A stretch of 64,000 nucleotides of DNA, from contig JAZLGC010000016.1 of the NCBI GenBank assembly GCA_045616125.1, positions 30,601 through 94,600 on the forward strand, given 5' to 3'. This stretch comes from Treponema_I sp045616125 (lineage in GTDB: Bacteria > Spirochaetota > Spirochaetia > Treponematales > Treponemataceae). Position 1 is the first letter of the stretch, and every line of letters starts with the position of its first letter. The notes beneath the pieces were generated by a model that searched no databases, was not told the origin of the DNA, and saw only the letters and a program-made list of their open reading frames with translations. The position numbers were made by a program, and so were the translations under genes. Below, piece by piece: positions 42,446 through 51,053 of the stretch.

Positions 42446-43042
42446 ATGATTTACGATATAACCCAGCCCCTGTTTGAATGCGTTGTGTTCCCCGGCGACC
42501 CCGTGCCGGAAAAGAAAGCCGTTCTCCGCATAGCAAACGGCGATATCTGCAACTTAACCGCCATTTCTCTGTGCGCTCATAACGGCACTCATGTTGATGC
42601 CCCGTACCACTTTTATTCTGATGGAAAAGGCATCGATAAAGTAAGCCTTGATAAATTCATCGGCCGTGCATACGTGGTGACCCACGATGGTCTGGTGTCT
42701 GCAGACGATGCCCGCCGCATCCTGGCAGACGCTGCCGCCGCCGATACCGAGCTGGAAGCTGCTAAGAAAATCCTTTTAAAAGGTAAGGCTACCGTTACTC
42801 TTGAAGCCGCTCAGGTATTTGCAGATGCCGGCATCGATTTAATCGGAAACGAATCACAGACTGTTGGGCCGGAAGATGCTCCAAAAGCGGTGCATCTGGT
42901 ACTGCTGAAAAAGGAAGTAGTCCTTCTTGAAGGAATCCGCCTGGCCCAGGTACCTGACGGCGTGTACCTTTTGAACTGCGCCCCGCTGAACCTGACCGAT
43001 ACCGATGGTGCTCCCTGCCGCGCCACCCTGATGACGCTGTAA
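42446..43042 (+). CDS. Cyclase family metal-dependent hydrolase (kynurenine formamidase-like)
   Basis: It is 198 aa. The motif HNGTHVDAPYHF is the metal-binding HxGTHxDxPxH signature of the cyclase superfamily, preceded by the typical start IYDITQPL. Members include arylformamidases and isatin hydrolases; the substrate here cannot be read. TAAGGAG eight bases ahead sets the start. Confidence 0.85.
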   Translation: MIYDITQPLFECVVFPGDPVPEKKAVLRIANGDICNLTAISLCAHNGTHVDAPYHFYSDGKGIDKVSLDKFIGRAYVVTHDGLVSADDARRILADAAAADTELEAAKKILLKGKATVTLEAAQVFADAGIDLIGNESQTVGPEDAPKAVHLVLLKKEVVLLEGIRLAQVPDGVYLLNCAPLNLTDTDGAPCRATLMTL

Positions 43043-43050
43043 TCCTTTCC

Positions 43051-43113
43051 TGCTGAACACGGTAAATCTGTCATGCTGAACACTGTAAATCTGTCATGCT
43101 GAACTTGTTTCAG
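43051..43113 (+). repeat. 23-bp tandem repeat, two and a half units
   Basis: TGCTGAACACGGTAAATCTG.. begins at 43051, 43074 and 43097; the third unit diverges into TGCTGAACTTGTTTCAG. It lies directly after the cyclase-family gene. Confidence 0.75.
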
Positions 43114-43502
43114 TATCCATGCACATGAAGTAAATAAGGTACGGCTCTCAGATTTTGGAAGCAATGCTGGACTGCATCAAAAAAAAGGGAGGTCTGAGTG
43201 TCAGCGCAATGGATAACGCCTCGCAATTTTTGGAGTGGCGTCAACCTGTGGCTTTTTCGTACTGCTAAGATATGTCATAAGAAACCATGTCAATTCAATT
43301 GACAGTTCCAGTAGAAACAGAATTGCTACCGTTTGTACATAGCGTTAGATACTATATGAAACTCCTGAATCTGTTCAACTCAGACCTTTTGCGATGGGGT
43401 ACTATAGCAAAAAAAATGCGTCAAAACTTTCAGATATTTTGAAAATGCTGAAGAGGTGTAAAATCACTCCCAAATTCTACTTAAAAGTACAAACATGTTT
43501 GA
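43114..43502. other. Intergenic stretch without a gene
   Basis: No frame with a ribosome site or recognisable product. It contains the imperfect palindrome ATAACGCCTCGCAATTTTTGG..GGCGTCAAC at about 43214-43251, a motif seen again at 45424-45451. Composition becomes AT-rich from here, marking entry into accessory DNA. Confidence 0.6.
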
Positions 43503-43599
43503 TTTTCGTGAAAAACAGCCTCTAAACATTTCTAATTTTCGGGAAAATATGCCGTATAAGATTCTTCATTTTCGGGAAGACTTGCGATATACTTCTCTT
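43503..43599 (+). promoter_or_regulatory. Three 33-bp phased repeats and -10 box ahead of the AAA ATPase gene
   Basis: TTTTCGKGAA occurs at 43503, 43536 and 43569, an exact 33-bp period (about three helical turns). TATACT (43588-43593) follows the third copy and ends 6 nt before the ATG at 43600. The unit length is a multiple of three and the frame stays open upstream, so the repeats could also encode an 11-residue FRE-containing peptide repeat if translation began at 43495. Confidence 0.75.
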
Positions 43600-44958
43600 A
43601 TGAGTGATATTATTTTTAAACGAAAATTCTATGATGAAATGCTGGAATGGAAAAATACATCTGCTGGGACATCGGCCCTTATGATAGACGGTGCTCGTAG
43701 AATTGGGAAATCTACACTCGCAGAGATTTTTGCTCAAAATGAATATGATGATTATTTAATTATTGATTTTGTTACTGCATCTCAGGAAATAAAAGATAAC
43801 TTTGAGAACATTGGAAAAATGGATGTTTTTTTCCGTAATCTGTTTCTATTTACCGGAAAAGAATTAAAGCCAGGAAACTCTGTGATTGTCTTTGATGAAG
43901 TTCAAAAATTTCCAATTGCTAGACAGGCTATAAAATATCTAGTTAAAGATGGACGTTATCATTATATCGAAACTGGTTCATTAATCAGTATAAAGAAAAA
44001 GAGTCAGGAAATTGTAATTCCTTCAGAAGAAGATAAAAGAAAAATGTTTCCTATGGATTTTGAGGAATTTTTATGGGCAACAGGCGATACTGTTACAGCA
44101 AACTTTATTAAAGAATGCTTTGAAAAACGAACTGCGGTTGGTGATAAAACTCACAGAAAAATTATGAAAACTTTCAGAACATATTTCGCAGTTGGTGGAA
44201 TGCCCCAGGCCGTCAGTGCTTTTGTTCAAGGAAAAACATATAAGCAGATTGACAGCATAAAAAGAAATATTCTCTCGCTTTATGAAGAAGACCTCAAGAA
44301 ATATGATTCTGATAATAACGATAAAGCTTCCGCAGTTTTCAAGTCTATTCCACAACAGCTGACTAATCACAATTCAAAATTTAAGTTCTCAAACATAAAT
44401 GAAAATGCAAGATACAAAAATTATGTATATTCCGTAAAATGTATCGATGAATCCATGATAGGAAATTATTGTCAAAATGTAACAAATCCTGAAATTACAC
44501 TGGAACTTTTTGCAGAAGCTGAAAATTTCAAATTATTCATGGGTGATACAGGACTTTTGATAACACAGATTCTGAAAACATCAGGTGAAACAGAGGACGA
44601 TTTGTACAAAAAAATCATTTTAGGAAAACTTGGTGCAAATTTAGGAATGGTTTTTGAGAATATGGTTGCCCAGATGCTCAGAGCAAGAGGGTACGAGTTG
44701 TATTTTCACGAATACTTTTTCCAACCGGAAGACAAAAAAACTGAGCAACGTTATGAAATAGATTTTTTAATCGTTAAAGATCGTTATCTATGTCCGATAG
44801 AAGTAAAATCATCTTCCTACAAAACTCATGAGTCTTTTGATTACTTTGTAAAAAAATATCAGTTAAAGAAACATGAACGGTTTATTATTTATACACGAGA
44901 CTTGGAAAGAGAAGATGACATTACTTATCTTCCAATCTACATGACAATGTGTTTGTAG
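43600..44958 (+). CDS. AAA-type ATPase with C-terminal DUF4143/nuclease-like domain
   Basis: It is 452 aa. Walker A is GARRIGKST (31-39), Walker B VIVFDE (95-100), followed by a sensor-like ETGSLISI. The C-terminal domain ends with IDFLIVKDRYLCPIEVKSS, the D..ExK pattern of restriction-like folds common in this family. The biological role of DUF4143 ATPases is not settled; many lie in variable regions. The AT-rich coding differs from the flanking housekeeping genes. The start at 43600 is chosen for the -10 box 6 nt upstream; a start at 43495 would add 35 residues made of three similar 11-residue units. Confidence 0.82.
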   Translation: MSDIIFKRKFYDEMLEWKNTSAGTSALMIDGARRIGKSTLAEIFAQNEYDDYLIIDFVTASQEIKDNFENIGKMDVFFRNLFLFTGKELKPGNSVIVFDEVQKFPIARQAIKYLVKDGRYHYIETGSLISIKKKSQEIVIPSEEDKRKMFPMDFEEFLWATGDTVTANFIKECFEKRTAVGDKTHRKIMKTFRTYFAVGGMPQAVSAFVQGKTYKQIDSIKRNILSLYEEDLKKYDSDNNDKASAVFKSIPQQLTNHNSKFKFSNINENARYKNYVYSVKCIDESMIGNYCQNVTNPEITLELFAEAENFKLFMGDTGLLITQILKTSGETEDDLYKKIILGKLGANLGMVFENMVAQMLRARGYELYFHEYFFQPEDKKTEQRYEIDFLIVKDRYLCPIEVKSSSYKTHESFDYFVKKYQLKKHERFIIYTRDLEREDDITYLPIYMTMCL

Positions 44959-45116
44959 GAATCATTTTGAATTCTATCCGATGATTTTGTACTTTTGATT
45001 CTGGCAATTTCCATTAAAGTGTTAAGTTTATCTTTCTTGGCTGCAACAAAAAGCTGCTGTCTGCCTTTATGCTCGTAGATGGTGCTTAACAGCTGCACAA
45101 TTTCAGGAGTCAGCAA
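44937..45116 (-). pseudogene. N-terminal remnant of a Fic family protein
   Basis: Reading from TTG at 45116, the frame gives LTPEIVQLLSTIYEHKGRQ and then EIARIKSTKSSDRIQ, recognisable as the N-terminal helix region of Fic/DOC AMPylating proteins. It ends after 59 codons, before any Fic core motif (HPFxxGNG) appears, and runs into the end of the convergent ATPase gene. The rest of the gene is missing. The operator-like repeat at 45188-45226 was probably its promoter region. Confidence 0.6.
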
Positions 45117-45187
45117 TTTTTTTGCAATTTTTTTGCGTTTTCGGTATATTCAAAATTATGCATTATGTTTCTCTACCCCAAGGGTTA

Positions 45188-45245
45188 GTTCTCTATGTCA
45201 TTATATGTACAAATGACATAGAGAACGATAAAATGGCATAGAGAA
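45188..45245. promoter_or_regulatory. 15-bp perfect inverted repeat plus third half-site
   Basis: GTTCTCTATGTCATT (45188-45202) and its exact complement (45212-45226) are separated by 9 nt, and a third similar half-site GGCATAGAGAA follows at 45234-45244. It lies just upstream of the Fic remnant and looks like an autoregulatory operator left without its gene. Confidence 0.65.
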
Positions 45246-45352
45246 TTTACCAGATTTGTGGAAGGAACAACTCCAGTTTTACATTCCATACCATGTTCTC
45301 AAGATGAAATGAGTATTTAAATGTAGTGTTCTTAATCAGCACTTGGGCAAAA

Positions 45353-45378
45353 AAAATCAGACCCGCAGGTCTGATTTT
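45353..45378. terminator. Intrinsic terminator
   Basis: An 11-bp stem AAAATCAGACC with loop CGCA and a T run; symmetrical enough to work in both directions. Confidence 0.7.
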
Positions 45379-45423
45379 CATAAATATAACATACGTTTCC
45401 GGTAACGTCTCTGTTTTTTTGTA

Positions 45424-45451
45424 TAACGCCCCGCAATTTTTGGGGCGTCAA
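45424..45451. repeat. Imperfect palindrome TAACGCCCC..GGGGCGTCAA
   Basis: Arms ACGCCCC and GGGGCGT lie around GCAATTTTT. Variants occur near 43214, 47890, 49775 and 52295, always between accessory genes. Confidence 0.6.
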
Positions 45452-45493
45452 CCATAATCCTTATTCTGTCTACCAACCTAAAATATTTAGGTT

Positions 45494-45973
45494 TTAGTAA
45501 TTGCCTTTTTCTTTTATTACCTGCTTCAATCTGAAGTTATTGTCAAATGTGTTTTCGTTCAAGTTGTTTATTTCAAGCAGATTTCTGATGCACCATTCAG
45601 GATCCTGAGTATGGAATGTGTAATAAACATCATTTAACTGTTTATAAGGAAAAAGTTGCATAACAAATTTTGTTGACTGTTCTCTGGTATATGAAATGTA
45701 ACGGTATAGATAACCAATCCAGAATAAAGAACTTTTTGAGTATTTAATTTTTCCGTAGGAAGAATTTCCAAATTCGTTTGTAATTTGAGAAAGTCCTTCT
45801 TCCGCATTAAGTGATAAATTTGAGCTGGTGTTTTCATCAAGCGCTTTTAATAAATCTGAATGAAGAAATCTTCTCATGAAAACAGACGAAGAACATTCCA
45901 GTTCTGAAGATTTTTCAAAGAGTTTCCCCTGAAATTCACACAGCAACAAACCGTCATGGTCAAAATTTTTCAT
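45494..45973 (-). CDS. Partner protein of the HTH-DUF3990 gene (putative antitoxin or accessory)
   Basis: It is 159 aa, soluble, with no nucleic-acid-binding motif that I recognise. It contains DHDGLLLCEFQGKLFEKS, FMRRFLHSDLL, SSLFWIGYLYRYISYTRE and TFHTQDPEWCIRNLLE, stretches I associate from memory with genes that follow DUF3990 proteins. It overlaps the upstream gene by four bases (ATGA), so the two are made together. It may neutralise the upstream protein; not shown. Confidence 0.62.
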   Translation of the reverse strand: MKNFDHDGLLLCEFQGKLFEKSSELECSSSVFMRRFLHSDLLKALDENTSSNLSLNAEEGLSQITNEFGNSSYGKIKYSKSSLFWIGYLYRYISYTREQSTKFVMQLFPYKQLNDVYYTFHTQDPEWCIRNLLEINNLNENTFDNNFRLKQVIKEKGNY

Positions 45974-46824
45974 TTGAAGAGCTCCTCAATAAACAGTCCT
46001 GTCTTAAACTCTCTTTTGGCAAGTTTAAGTTTTGTATCAATTTCAAAGCTTCTTTCGACTAATCGATTTCTGCAATCTTCACGTTCAGGTTTTGACAGAT
46101 AATATCTTTCAACTGGAATTAAGTTGGATAAAGCTTTGTCTGTCTTAAATATATATTGAAGTCCCAGTTTTGAAGCTGACAAGGAATGGAGTGCTACATC
46201 GGCGTTGATTTCCCCTTCCGTAAATTGGGACATGATGTAAAACATCTTATTATCTGCAATAGGGGCAATTATAACGTCTGCAGCATTTATTTCTGCAACA
46301 ATATTTTGAATAGTCTGATTTGCTTTATATTGTTCCAGAGTACCACGGTGATAGCAAATGGCAAGCATCCATTCAAGGTTGCATTCAAACTTTTTTATTT
46401 TCAGATTTTCCAAGGAATATCTGAAGGAATATACAGAAGCTCCATCTTTTTCGCATACAAAGGATAAAGCCTGATTGTATGTTTCCCCTAAATAAAATCC
46501 ATTTCCAAAATCACAGTTATTTCGTGACCCTGTAGTAGTGGTAACGGCTGATAATCCATCTCTTGAACCATGAAACAAGACTGTGCCATATTTTTCTTTT
46601 ATGAGCTCTTCTTTTACAGAATTGATTCTGTATCTATTTTTATAGATGTAAGAATAGATTTTTTCGCATACATCTTCTCGTGCAGAATTCTTCTTTTCAA
46701 TTTCATTCAAGGTTGTTCTTGAAATACCTGTTCGTTCAGTCAATTCAAGCATATTGATTTTTTCTGTTTCCAAAATGAAATGTATGTCTTCTTTTAAATT
46801 GTAGTGGCAGTTAATAGTTATCAT
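45970..46824 (-). CDS. HTH-domain protein with DUF3990 (ADP-ribosyltransferase-fold) domain
   Basis: It is 284 aa. Residues about 10-65 form a Cro/XRE-like helix-turn-helix (MLELTERTGISRTTLNEIEK). From residue 82 the DUF3990 signature is visible: VLFHGSRDGL then NCDFGNGFYLGE, matching the H..D/FGxGFY pattern of an ART-like fold. A single chain thus joins a DNA-binding domain to a toxin-like enzyme. The start at 46824 lies 7 nt behind TATACT; the frame opens 45 nt earlier inside the operator. The partner gene follows with a four-base overlap. It is likely autoregulated. Confidence 0.72.
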   Translation of the reverse strand: MITINCHYNLKEDIHFILETEKINMLELTERTGISRTTLNEIEKKNSAREDVCEKIYSYIYKNRYRINSVKEELIKEKYGTVLFHGSRDGLSAVTTTTGSRNNCDFGNGFYLGETYNQALSFVCEKDGASVYSFRYSLENLKIKKFECNLEWMLAICYHRGTLEQYKANQTIQNIVAEINAADVIIAPIADNKMFYIMSQFTEGEINADVALHSLSASKLGLQYIFKTDKALSNLIPVERYYLSKPEREDCRNRLVERSFEIDTKLKLAKREFKTGLFIEELFK

Positions 46825-46831
46825 GTAGATA

Positions 46832-46880
46832 AGTATATCTTTTAGAACTTGTTTGTTCAAGTTGGACAAACAAGTTCTAA
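46832..46880 (-). promoter_or_regulatory. Promoter and 15-bp inverted-repeat operator of the HTH-DUF3990 operon
   Basis: On the minus strand TTGAAC (46855-46860), a 17-nt spacer and TATACT (46832-46837) end 7 nt before the ATG. The perfect inverted repeat TTAGAACTTGTTTGT (46842-46856 and 46866-46880) covers the -35 region, the natural place for repression by the encoded HTH protein. Confidence 0.7.
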
Positions 46881-46915
46881 GACTGGCTGTCCTACCCCCT
46901 AAATTCGTCCAGAAC

Positions 46916-47032
46916 TTAGTTTAGGTTTCCTTCTAAAATCTTACGTTTATATTCTGACGGTGTCAAACCATTGAATCTCTTCTGAGGACGGCACTTGTTG
47001 TAGAGAAGGCAAAAGTTGAAGGCAAATGGCAT
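46916..47032 (-). pseudogene. IS3-family transposase C-terminal remnant
   Basis: Reading on the minus strand gives FNFCLLYNKCRPQKRFNGL then TPSEYKRKILEG and a stop, the typical YN..RPH..L..TP end of IS3/IS150 integrases. Nothing of the catalytic core is left. It marks a past insertion beside the DUF3990 operon. Confidence 0.7.
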
Positions 47033-47173
47033 GAGAAAACAGGTTCTGAAGATAACTCTATGCGACTAAGGTAAAAATAGGGACTGCAATATCAGTAAAT
47101 GATTATATTTTAATTATGGGAATCGTAATATGAAGATAATTATGAATTTTTAGAATTGAAAGGGAAATATCAA

Positions 47174-47869
47174 ATGGCATACACCATGACACACATCCTT
47201 ATTGCAGAAAAATTATACAAGGAATTCAATAAAAAAATTGATTATGCTACCTATATTCTAGGAAGCACAGCACCAGATGCGGTTCATGTTTTAGCGGATT
47301 ATACATCAAGACTAAAGGAAAAAAGTCATATATTTCCGACAGGAGCTAGATGGGGAGAGGTGTCCAAAGAGGATGATGAAGAAAACTGGTTGGAAAGCAT
47401 CAGCCAGTACTACATGGCCAATAGACGAAATGATTCTACTGGATTTTTTGAAGGATATATCATCCATTTGTTATCAGATGTATATTGCGCAATTCATTTT
47501 TATGAACCATTTATAAAGTCAATTACAGGAGATATTGGAAAGAAGAAAAATCAGTTTAAGGAAGAAAGCTATGGAGTGAATTATTATTTTTATAAGAGAT
47601 ATCAGAAAGAAAAGAATCTCTATCAGCTATTATCAACAGGAAAAGCAGAGACAATGGATGGCGTGATAGATAAAAAGACCATAGAAGAAAGAATAAGTCA
47701 GCTCTTTGAGTTTGAATTCAAGTATAGAGACATCTCGAATGTTGATGCTTATGAAATCTGTACAGTGGGAGAGATGGAAAAAATGGTAGAGGGAGCTTGT
47801 GGGTTTATTATTAAAGAAATTGAAAATAAAAGATATAAAAATTTCTTCAATAATGGAGAAAATGAGTAG
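47174..47869 (+). CDS. Zinc-dependent phospholipase C-like hypothetical protein
   Basis: It is 231 aa with no signal peptide. MAYTMTHILIAEKL, YILGSTAPDAVHVL, FPTGARWG and GYIIHLLSDVYCAIHFYEPF place His and Asp residues as in the zinc-dependent phospholipase C/nuclease-like family of uncharacterised proteins. AAAGGG about nine bases ahead sets the start. The gene is AT-rich and follows an IS remnant, suggesting recent acquisition. Confidence 0.68.
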   Translation: MAYTMTHILIAEKLYKEFNKKIDYATYILGSTAPDAVHVLADYTSRLKEKSHIFPTGARWGEVSKEDDEENWLESISQYYMANRRNDSTGFFEGYIIHLLSDVYCAIHFYEPFIKSITGDIGKKKNQFKEESYGVNYYFYKRYQKEKNLYQLLSTGKAETMDGVIDKKTIEERISQLFEFEFKYRDISNVDAYEICTVGEMEKMVEGACGFIIKEIENKRYKNFFNNGENE

Positions 47870-47933
47870 CTTAACAACTCCCAGTTTGTAGGGGCGTCAA
47901 CAGATACTATTTCAAGAAGTAGGTTACAGATTC

Positions 47934-48386
47934 ATGATTTATGGAAAATTAGATTTAAAAAATGTAGATAAATACATCAGATATTTGCAATTAGCCATGG
48001 TAGCTGAGCCTGATGAAATGACAATCGAGTCTGTAGATTCGGAACAGATTAAAGAAACCCTGACAGATCCATTTTATCAGAATTGTGAGAGTATTCTTGC
48101 CATTGACAATGGAGAGGTTGTCGGAAGAATTGAATACCACTTTTACGGATGTGTTCAGGGGGGCTATAGAATGGCGTATGTCAGCTGGGTATACGTGTTA
48201 CCACAGGAACGGCACAAAGGTATTGCGCAGAAATTATTTTCATTATTTGAAGACGAATGCAGAAAGAACAGAATAAATCAATATCGGTTGATACGTTCTA
48301 CAAATCCCAATGCCAGCAGATTTTATAACAGTTTCAAAAATGTTGAACTGGTGGACTACCCGGTTTTAAACAGGTATTTTGAATAG
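47934..48386 (+). CDS. GNAT family N-acetyltransferase
   Basis: It is 150 aa. Acetyl-CoA motif A is present as VSWVYVLPQERHKGIAQKLF (Q/R-x-x-G-x-A) with a following helix, and the family-typical SRFYNSF near the end. The substrate is unknown. The frame begins shortly after a GGGGCGTCAAC motif. No strong ribosome site. Confidence 0.78.
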   Translation: MIYGKLDLKNVDKYIRYLQLAMVAEPDEMTIESVDSEQIKETLTDPFYQNCESILAIDNGEVVGRIEYHFYGCVQGGYRMAYVSWVYVLPQERHKGIAQKLFSLFEDECRKNRINQYRLIRSTNPNASRFYNSFKNVELVDYPVLNRYFE

Positions 48387-48409
48387 CGTTCCCTGCGCGA
48401 GAAATTTTC

Positions 48410-49681
48410 CTATTTATCTACTAACCAGGAATACGCAGGAATAACCTCAATTTGTTTACTATCCTTTGTAATTGTCAGCTCATCGTGATCTGTAATCAGG
48501 AGCAAATTGTTGCAGTTGGTTTTCAAGGATGCCAGCAGAAGTCCATGTATTTCACGTTTTAAAGTTTTAGCGTTGGAAATATCATAGCTAACCTGAATGA
48601 TTTGCTTTACTGTATTGCCTTTGCATACGATGAAATCGGCTTCACCTGCAGTTTCATCATAATAATATATGTCGCACTCTTCCGGTTTATAACGTCGTAA
48701 AAGTTCTAAATATACGATTGTTTCCAATCGCCAGCCCAGATTTTCGCCAGCCATAGCATTTTCACGATTGTTCATCAAAGCAACATCAACGGTATAAGCC
48801 TTTTCATCTCTAACTCTGATTTTACTTTTTGGTGAATATTTATGAAGACCACAAATCAGATATGCATTTTTTATATAACTTACATAATTCTCTGCCGTAT
48901 GATCAGAACTTAATCCGAACAGGGTTTGTAATTCAGCATAATTGATTTTTGCTGGAGCATTATTCATCAGATGATTCGCGATTTTTTCAAAGGATGCTTT
49001 ATATTTGATTTTGTATCGCGTTTCAATATCCTTTTTCAAGACACTGTCAACAAGTGTATTTATGTAGGTCTGCTTTCTTTTTTCATTCAAAAGTTCCGGG
49101 AATCCACCTTCGTGAAGATAATCATCAAAAACAGCCCGTAAAAGTCCTTTTTCTTTTGTTGTTCCATGAGCAGTTGGTTTATCCAGGTATTCACAGTATT
49201 CCTTAAAGGAAAAGGGGTACAGTTCTACTTTCATATGGCGGCCGGTCAGATGAGTTGCAAGCTCTCCACTCAGCAGTTTTGCGTTGGAACCTGTAATTAA
49301 AATATGCATACCTGTTCTTAAAAGCCGATTCACAAACAGGAACCATTCATCGATGTTCTGAATTTCATCCATGAACAGGTGGTTAAATTCACCATAAATT
49401 TTATACAGACATTCAAGAATCTTATTCAAATCTTTGGCATTAAGCTTTGAGAAACGTTCATCATCAAAATTGACATAAGCGAAATGTATCCCAGCCTTTT
49501 TGATAACATTAAAACATAAGGTGGATTTACCGCTTCGTCTCATGCCAATAATTACCTGAGCCAGCTTGCTATTTAAATCTACAAGAGCTTCTTCTGGACG
49601 ATCACAGTATGTTTCGGTCAGTTTTTCTGCAAATTCTTCCTTCTGTTCCAGTAAGACAGTTTCGATAGCTTTCAGTTCCAT
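48410..49681 (-). CDS. AAA-type ATPase, AAA_14/DUF4143 family
   Basis: It is 423 aa. Walker A is GMRRSGKST (46-54), Walker B HLFMDEIQ (101-108), followed by LITGSNAKLLSGELATHLTGR, the family-defining stretch. The C-terminal DUF4143 part ends with YDETAGEADFIVCKGN and QIIQVSYD, a degenerate D..ExK-like pattern. It is related in kind to the ATPase at 43600 but clearly divergent. The ATG at 49681 lies 7 nt behind CATAAT with no ribosome site. Confidence 0.86.
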   Translation of the reverse strand: MELKAIETVLLEQKEEFAEKLTETYCDRPEEALVDLNSKLAQVIIGMRRSGKSTLCFNVIKKAGIHFAYVNFDDERFSKLNAKDLNKILECLYKIYGEFNHLFMDEIQNIDEWFLFVNRLLRTGMHILITGSNAKLLSGELATHLTGRHMKVELYPFSFKEYCEYLDKPTAHGTTKEKGLLRAVFDDYLHEGGFPELLNEKRKQTYINTLVDSVLKKDIETRYKIKYKASFEKIANHLMNNAPAKINYAELQTLFGLSSDHTAENYVSYIKNAYLICGLHKYSPKSKIRVRDEKAYTVDVALMNNRENAMAGENLGWRLETIVYLELLRRYKPEECDIYYYDETAGEADFIVCKGNTVKQIIQVSYDISNAKTLKREIHGLLLASLKTNCNNLLLITDHDELTITKDSKQIEVIPAYSWLVDK

Positions 49682-49765
49682 ATATTTGATTATGCGTTAT
49701 ATTTCAATTTTCAACAACTTTAACTGCGCTATTTTTGTGTTTTTATGATATTACAGTGCGCTAAA
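49682..49765 (-). promoter_or_regulatory. Three 32-bp phased repeats and leaderless promoter of the second AAA ATPase
   Basis: On the plus strand TGCGTTAT, TGCGCTAT and TGCGCTAA start at 49693, 49725 and 49757, an exact 32-bp period. On the sense strand TTGTTG, a 17-nt spacer and CATAAT (49689-49694) precede the ATG by 7 nt; the first repeat overlaps the -10 box. Confidence 0.65.
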
Positions 49766-49905
49766 TAACATTTTTAACGCCCCGCAACCAAACGTAACAT
49801 AATTCTGTAAAACTTGTACACTTTAGTTGGTGGATTCCGATGCAACCAGACAGTACAATTTTCTTACTAATTGGAAATTGCCAATTTGTAGGAGAATTTG
49901 TACTT

Positions 49906-51033
49906 ATGGAACAGTCTGCTATGCACAACGCACCTCAGCTTTCAGACCGCAAAAAATGGATTGATAACCTTCGCTGGATTACTATTCTTACGGTTGTAGT
50001 TTTTCACGTATTCTATTACTACAACAATATCGGGCAGGATGCCATGTTCAGCCGTCTTCCGGCAAATCCCGCTGCAGAAGGCGGAAAAACCGCAGTAACC
50101 TTTGCCGGCATTTTTCAGTACTTTGTATATCAATGGTTCATGCTGCTGCTTTTTGTCATCAGCGGAATGTGTGCCAGATACACACTTCAGACAAAAACGC
50201 TCCACCAGTTTATGAAAAGCCGTGTGCGTAAGATTCTGGTTCCCAGTACGTTAGGTATTTTTACCATCCAGTGGATCGGCGGATGGATCATTACCCGGAA
50301 GTTTTTAGCCGGTGAAGAAGCAGCACAGATTCCCGGCTTTGTAAAATATCTGATTTCTGTTGCCAGCGGCACCGGTGCCTTATGGTTCTGCCATGTTCTG
50401 TTTGTTGCCTGCCTTGTTCTTGCACTCATCAAGCATATCGATAAAAAGTGCAGACTGGAAGCCCTTGGAGAAAAAGCCGGCATTTTTGCAGCTGCGGGGC
50501 TTGTAGTCATTATGATTGGCGCCGCTCAGATTCTGAACATCAAAATGATTCCTACCTATCGGTTTGGCTACGATACCATGGCATTCCTGTTCGGCTACTA
50601 CGTTTTCAGCAGTGAAAAACTTTTGGAACAGCTGAAAAAATACGGCTGGATCTGTCTGATCATTGGAGCCGGGTTCTGGGTATGGCATTTTGTAACATTC
50701 TACGGACAGATGTATTCTGATGCCGCCGTTCAGAACAGCTGGATTTCTATCGTTCACGCCTGGTTTACGGTACTGGGTATTTTAGGCGTTGCCCAGAAAC
50801 TGGAATTTGAAAACACCTTTTCAAAATATATGTGCAAAACCAACTGGGGAATCTACATCAATCACATTCTGATCATGATTGTCCTGAACACACTGCTGGA
50901 ACCGATAGCAGCAAATCTCCCCGTTGCCGGTATCTACGCCATCGAACTGGTTGTTACCCTGACCGTCAGCATCGGACTGTGGGAAGTACTTAAGCGGATT
51001 CCCGTTATCAAATATGTGCTGTACGGATTATAA
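49906..51033 (+). CDS. Acyltransferase 3 family membrane protein
   Basis: It is 375 aa with about ten membrane helices. The N-terminus WIDNLRWITILTVVVFHVFY has the conserved Arg and His of acyltransferase-3 proteins, which move acyl groups onto surface sugars or small molecules. GTAGGAG eleven bases ahead supports 49906; 49840 is an in-frame alternative. A regulator gene follows 20 nt downstream. Confidence 0.82.
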   Translation: MEQSAMHNAPQLSDRKKWIDNLRWITILTVVVFHVFYYYNNIGQDAMFSRLPANPAAEGGKTAVTFAGIFQYFVYQWFMLLLFVISGMCARYTLQTKTLHQFMKSRVRKILVPSTLGIFTIQWIGGWIITRKFLAGEEAAQIPGFVKYLISVASGTGALWFCHVLFVACLVLALIKHIDKKCRLEALGEKAGIFAAAGLVVIMIGAAQILNIKMIPTYRFGYDTMAFLFGYYVFSSEKLLEQLKKYGWICLIIGAGFWVWHFVTFYGQMYSDAAVQNSWISIVHAWFTVLGILGVAQKLEFENTFSKYMCKTNWGIYINHILIMIVLNTLLEPIAANLPVAGIYAIELVVTLTVSIGLWEVLKRIPVIKYVLYGL

Positions 51034-51053
51034 TCAGTAATAATAGGGGAATT

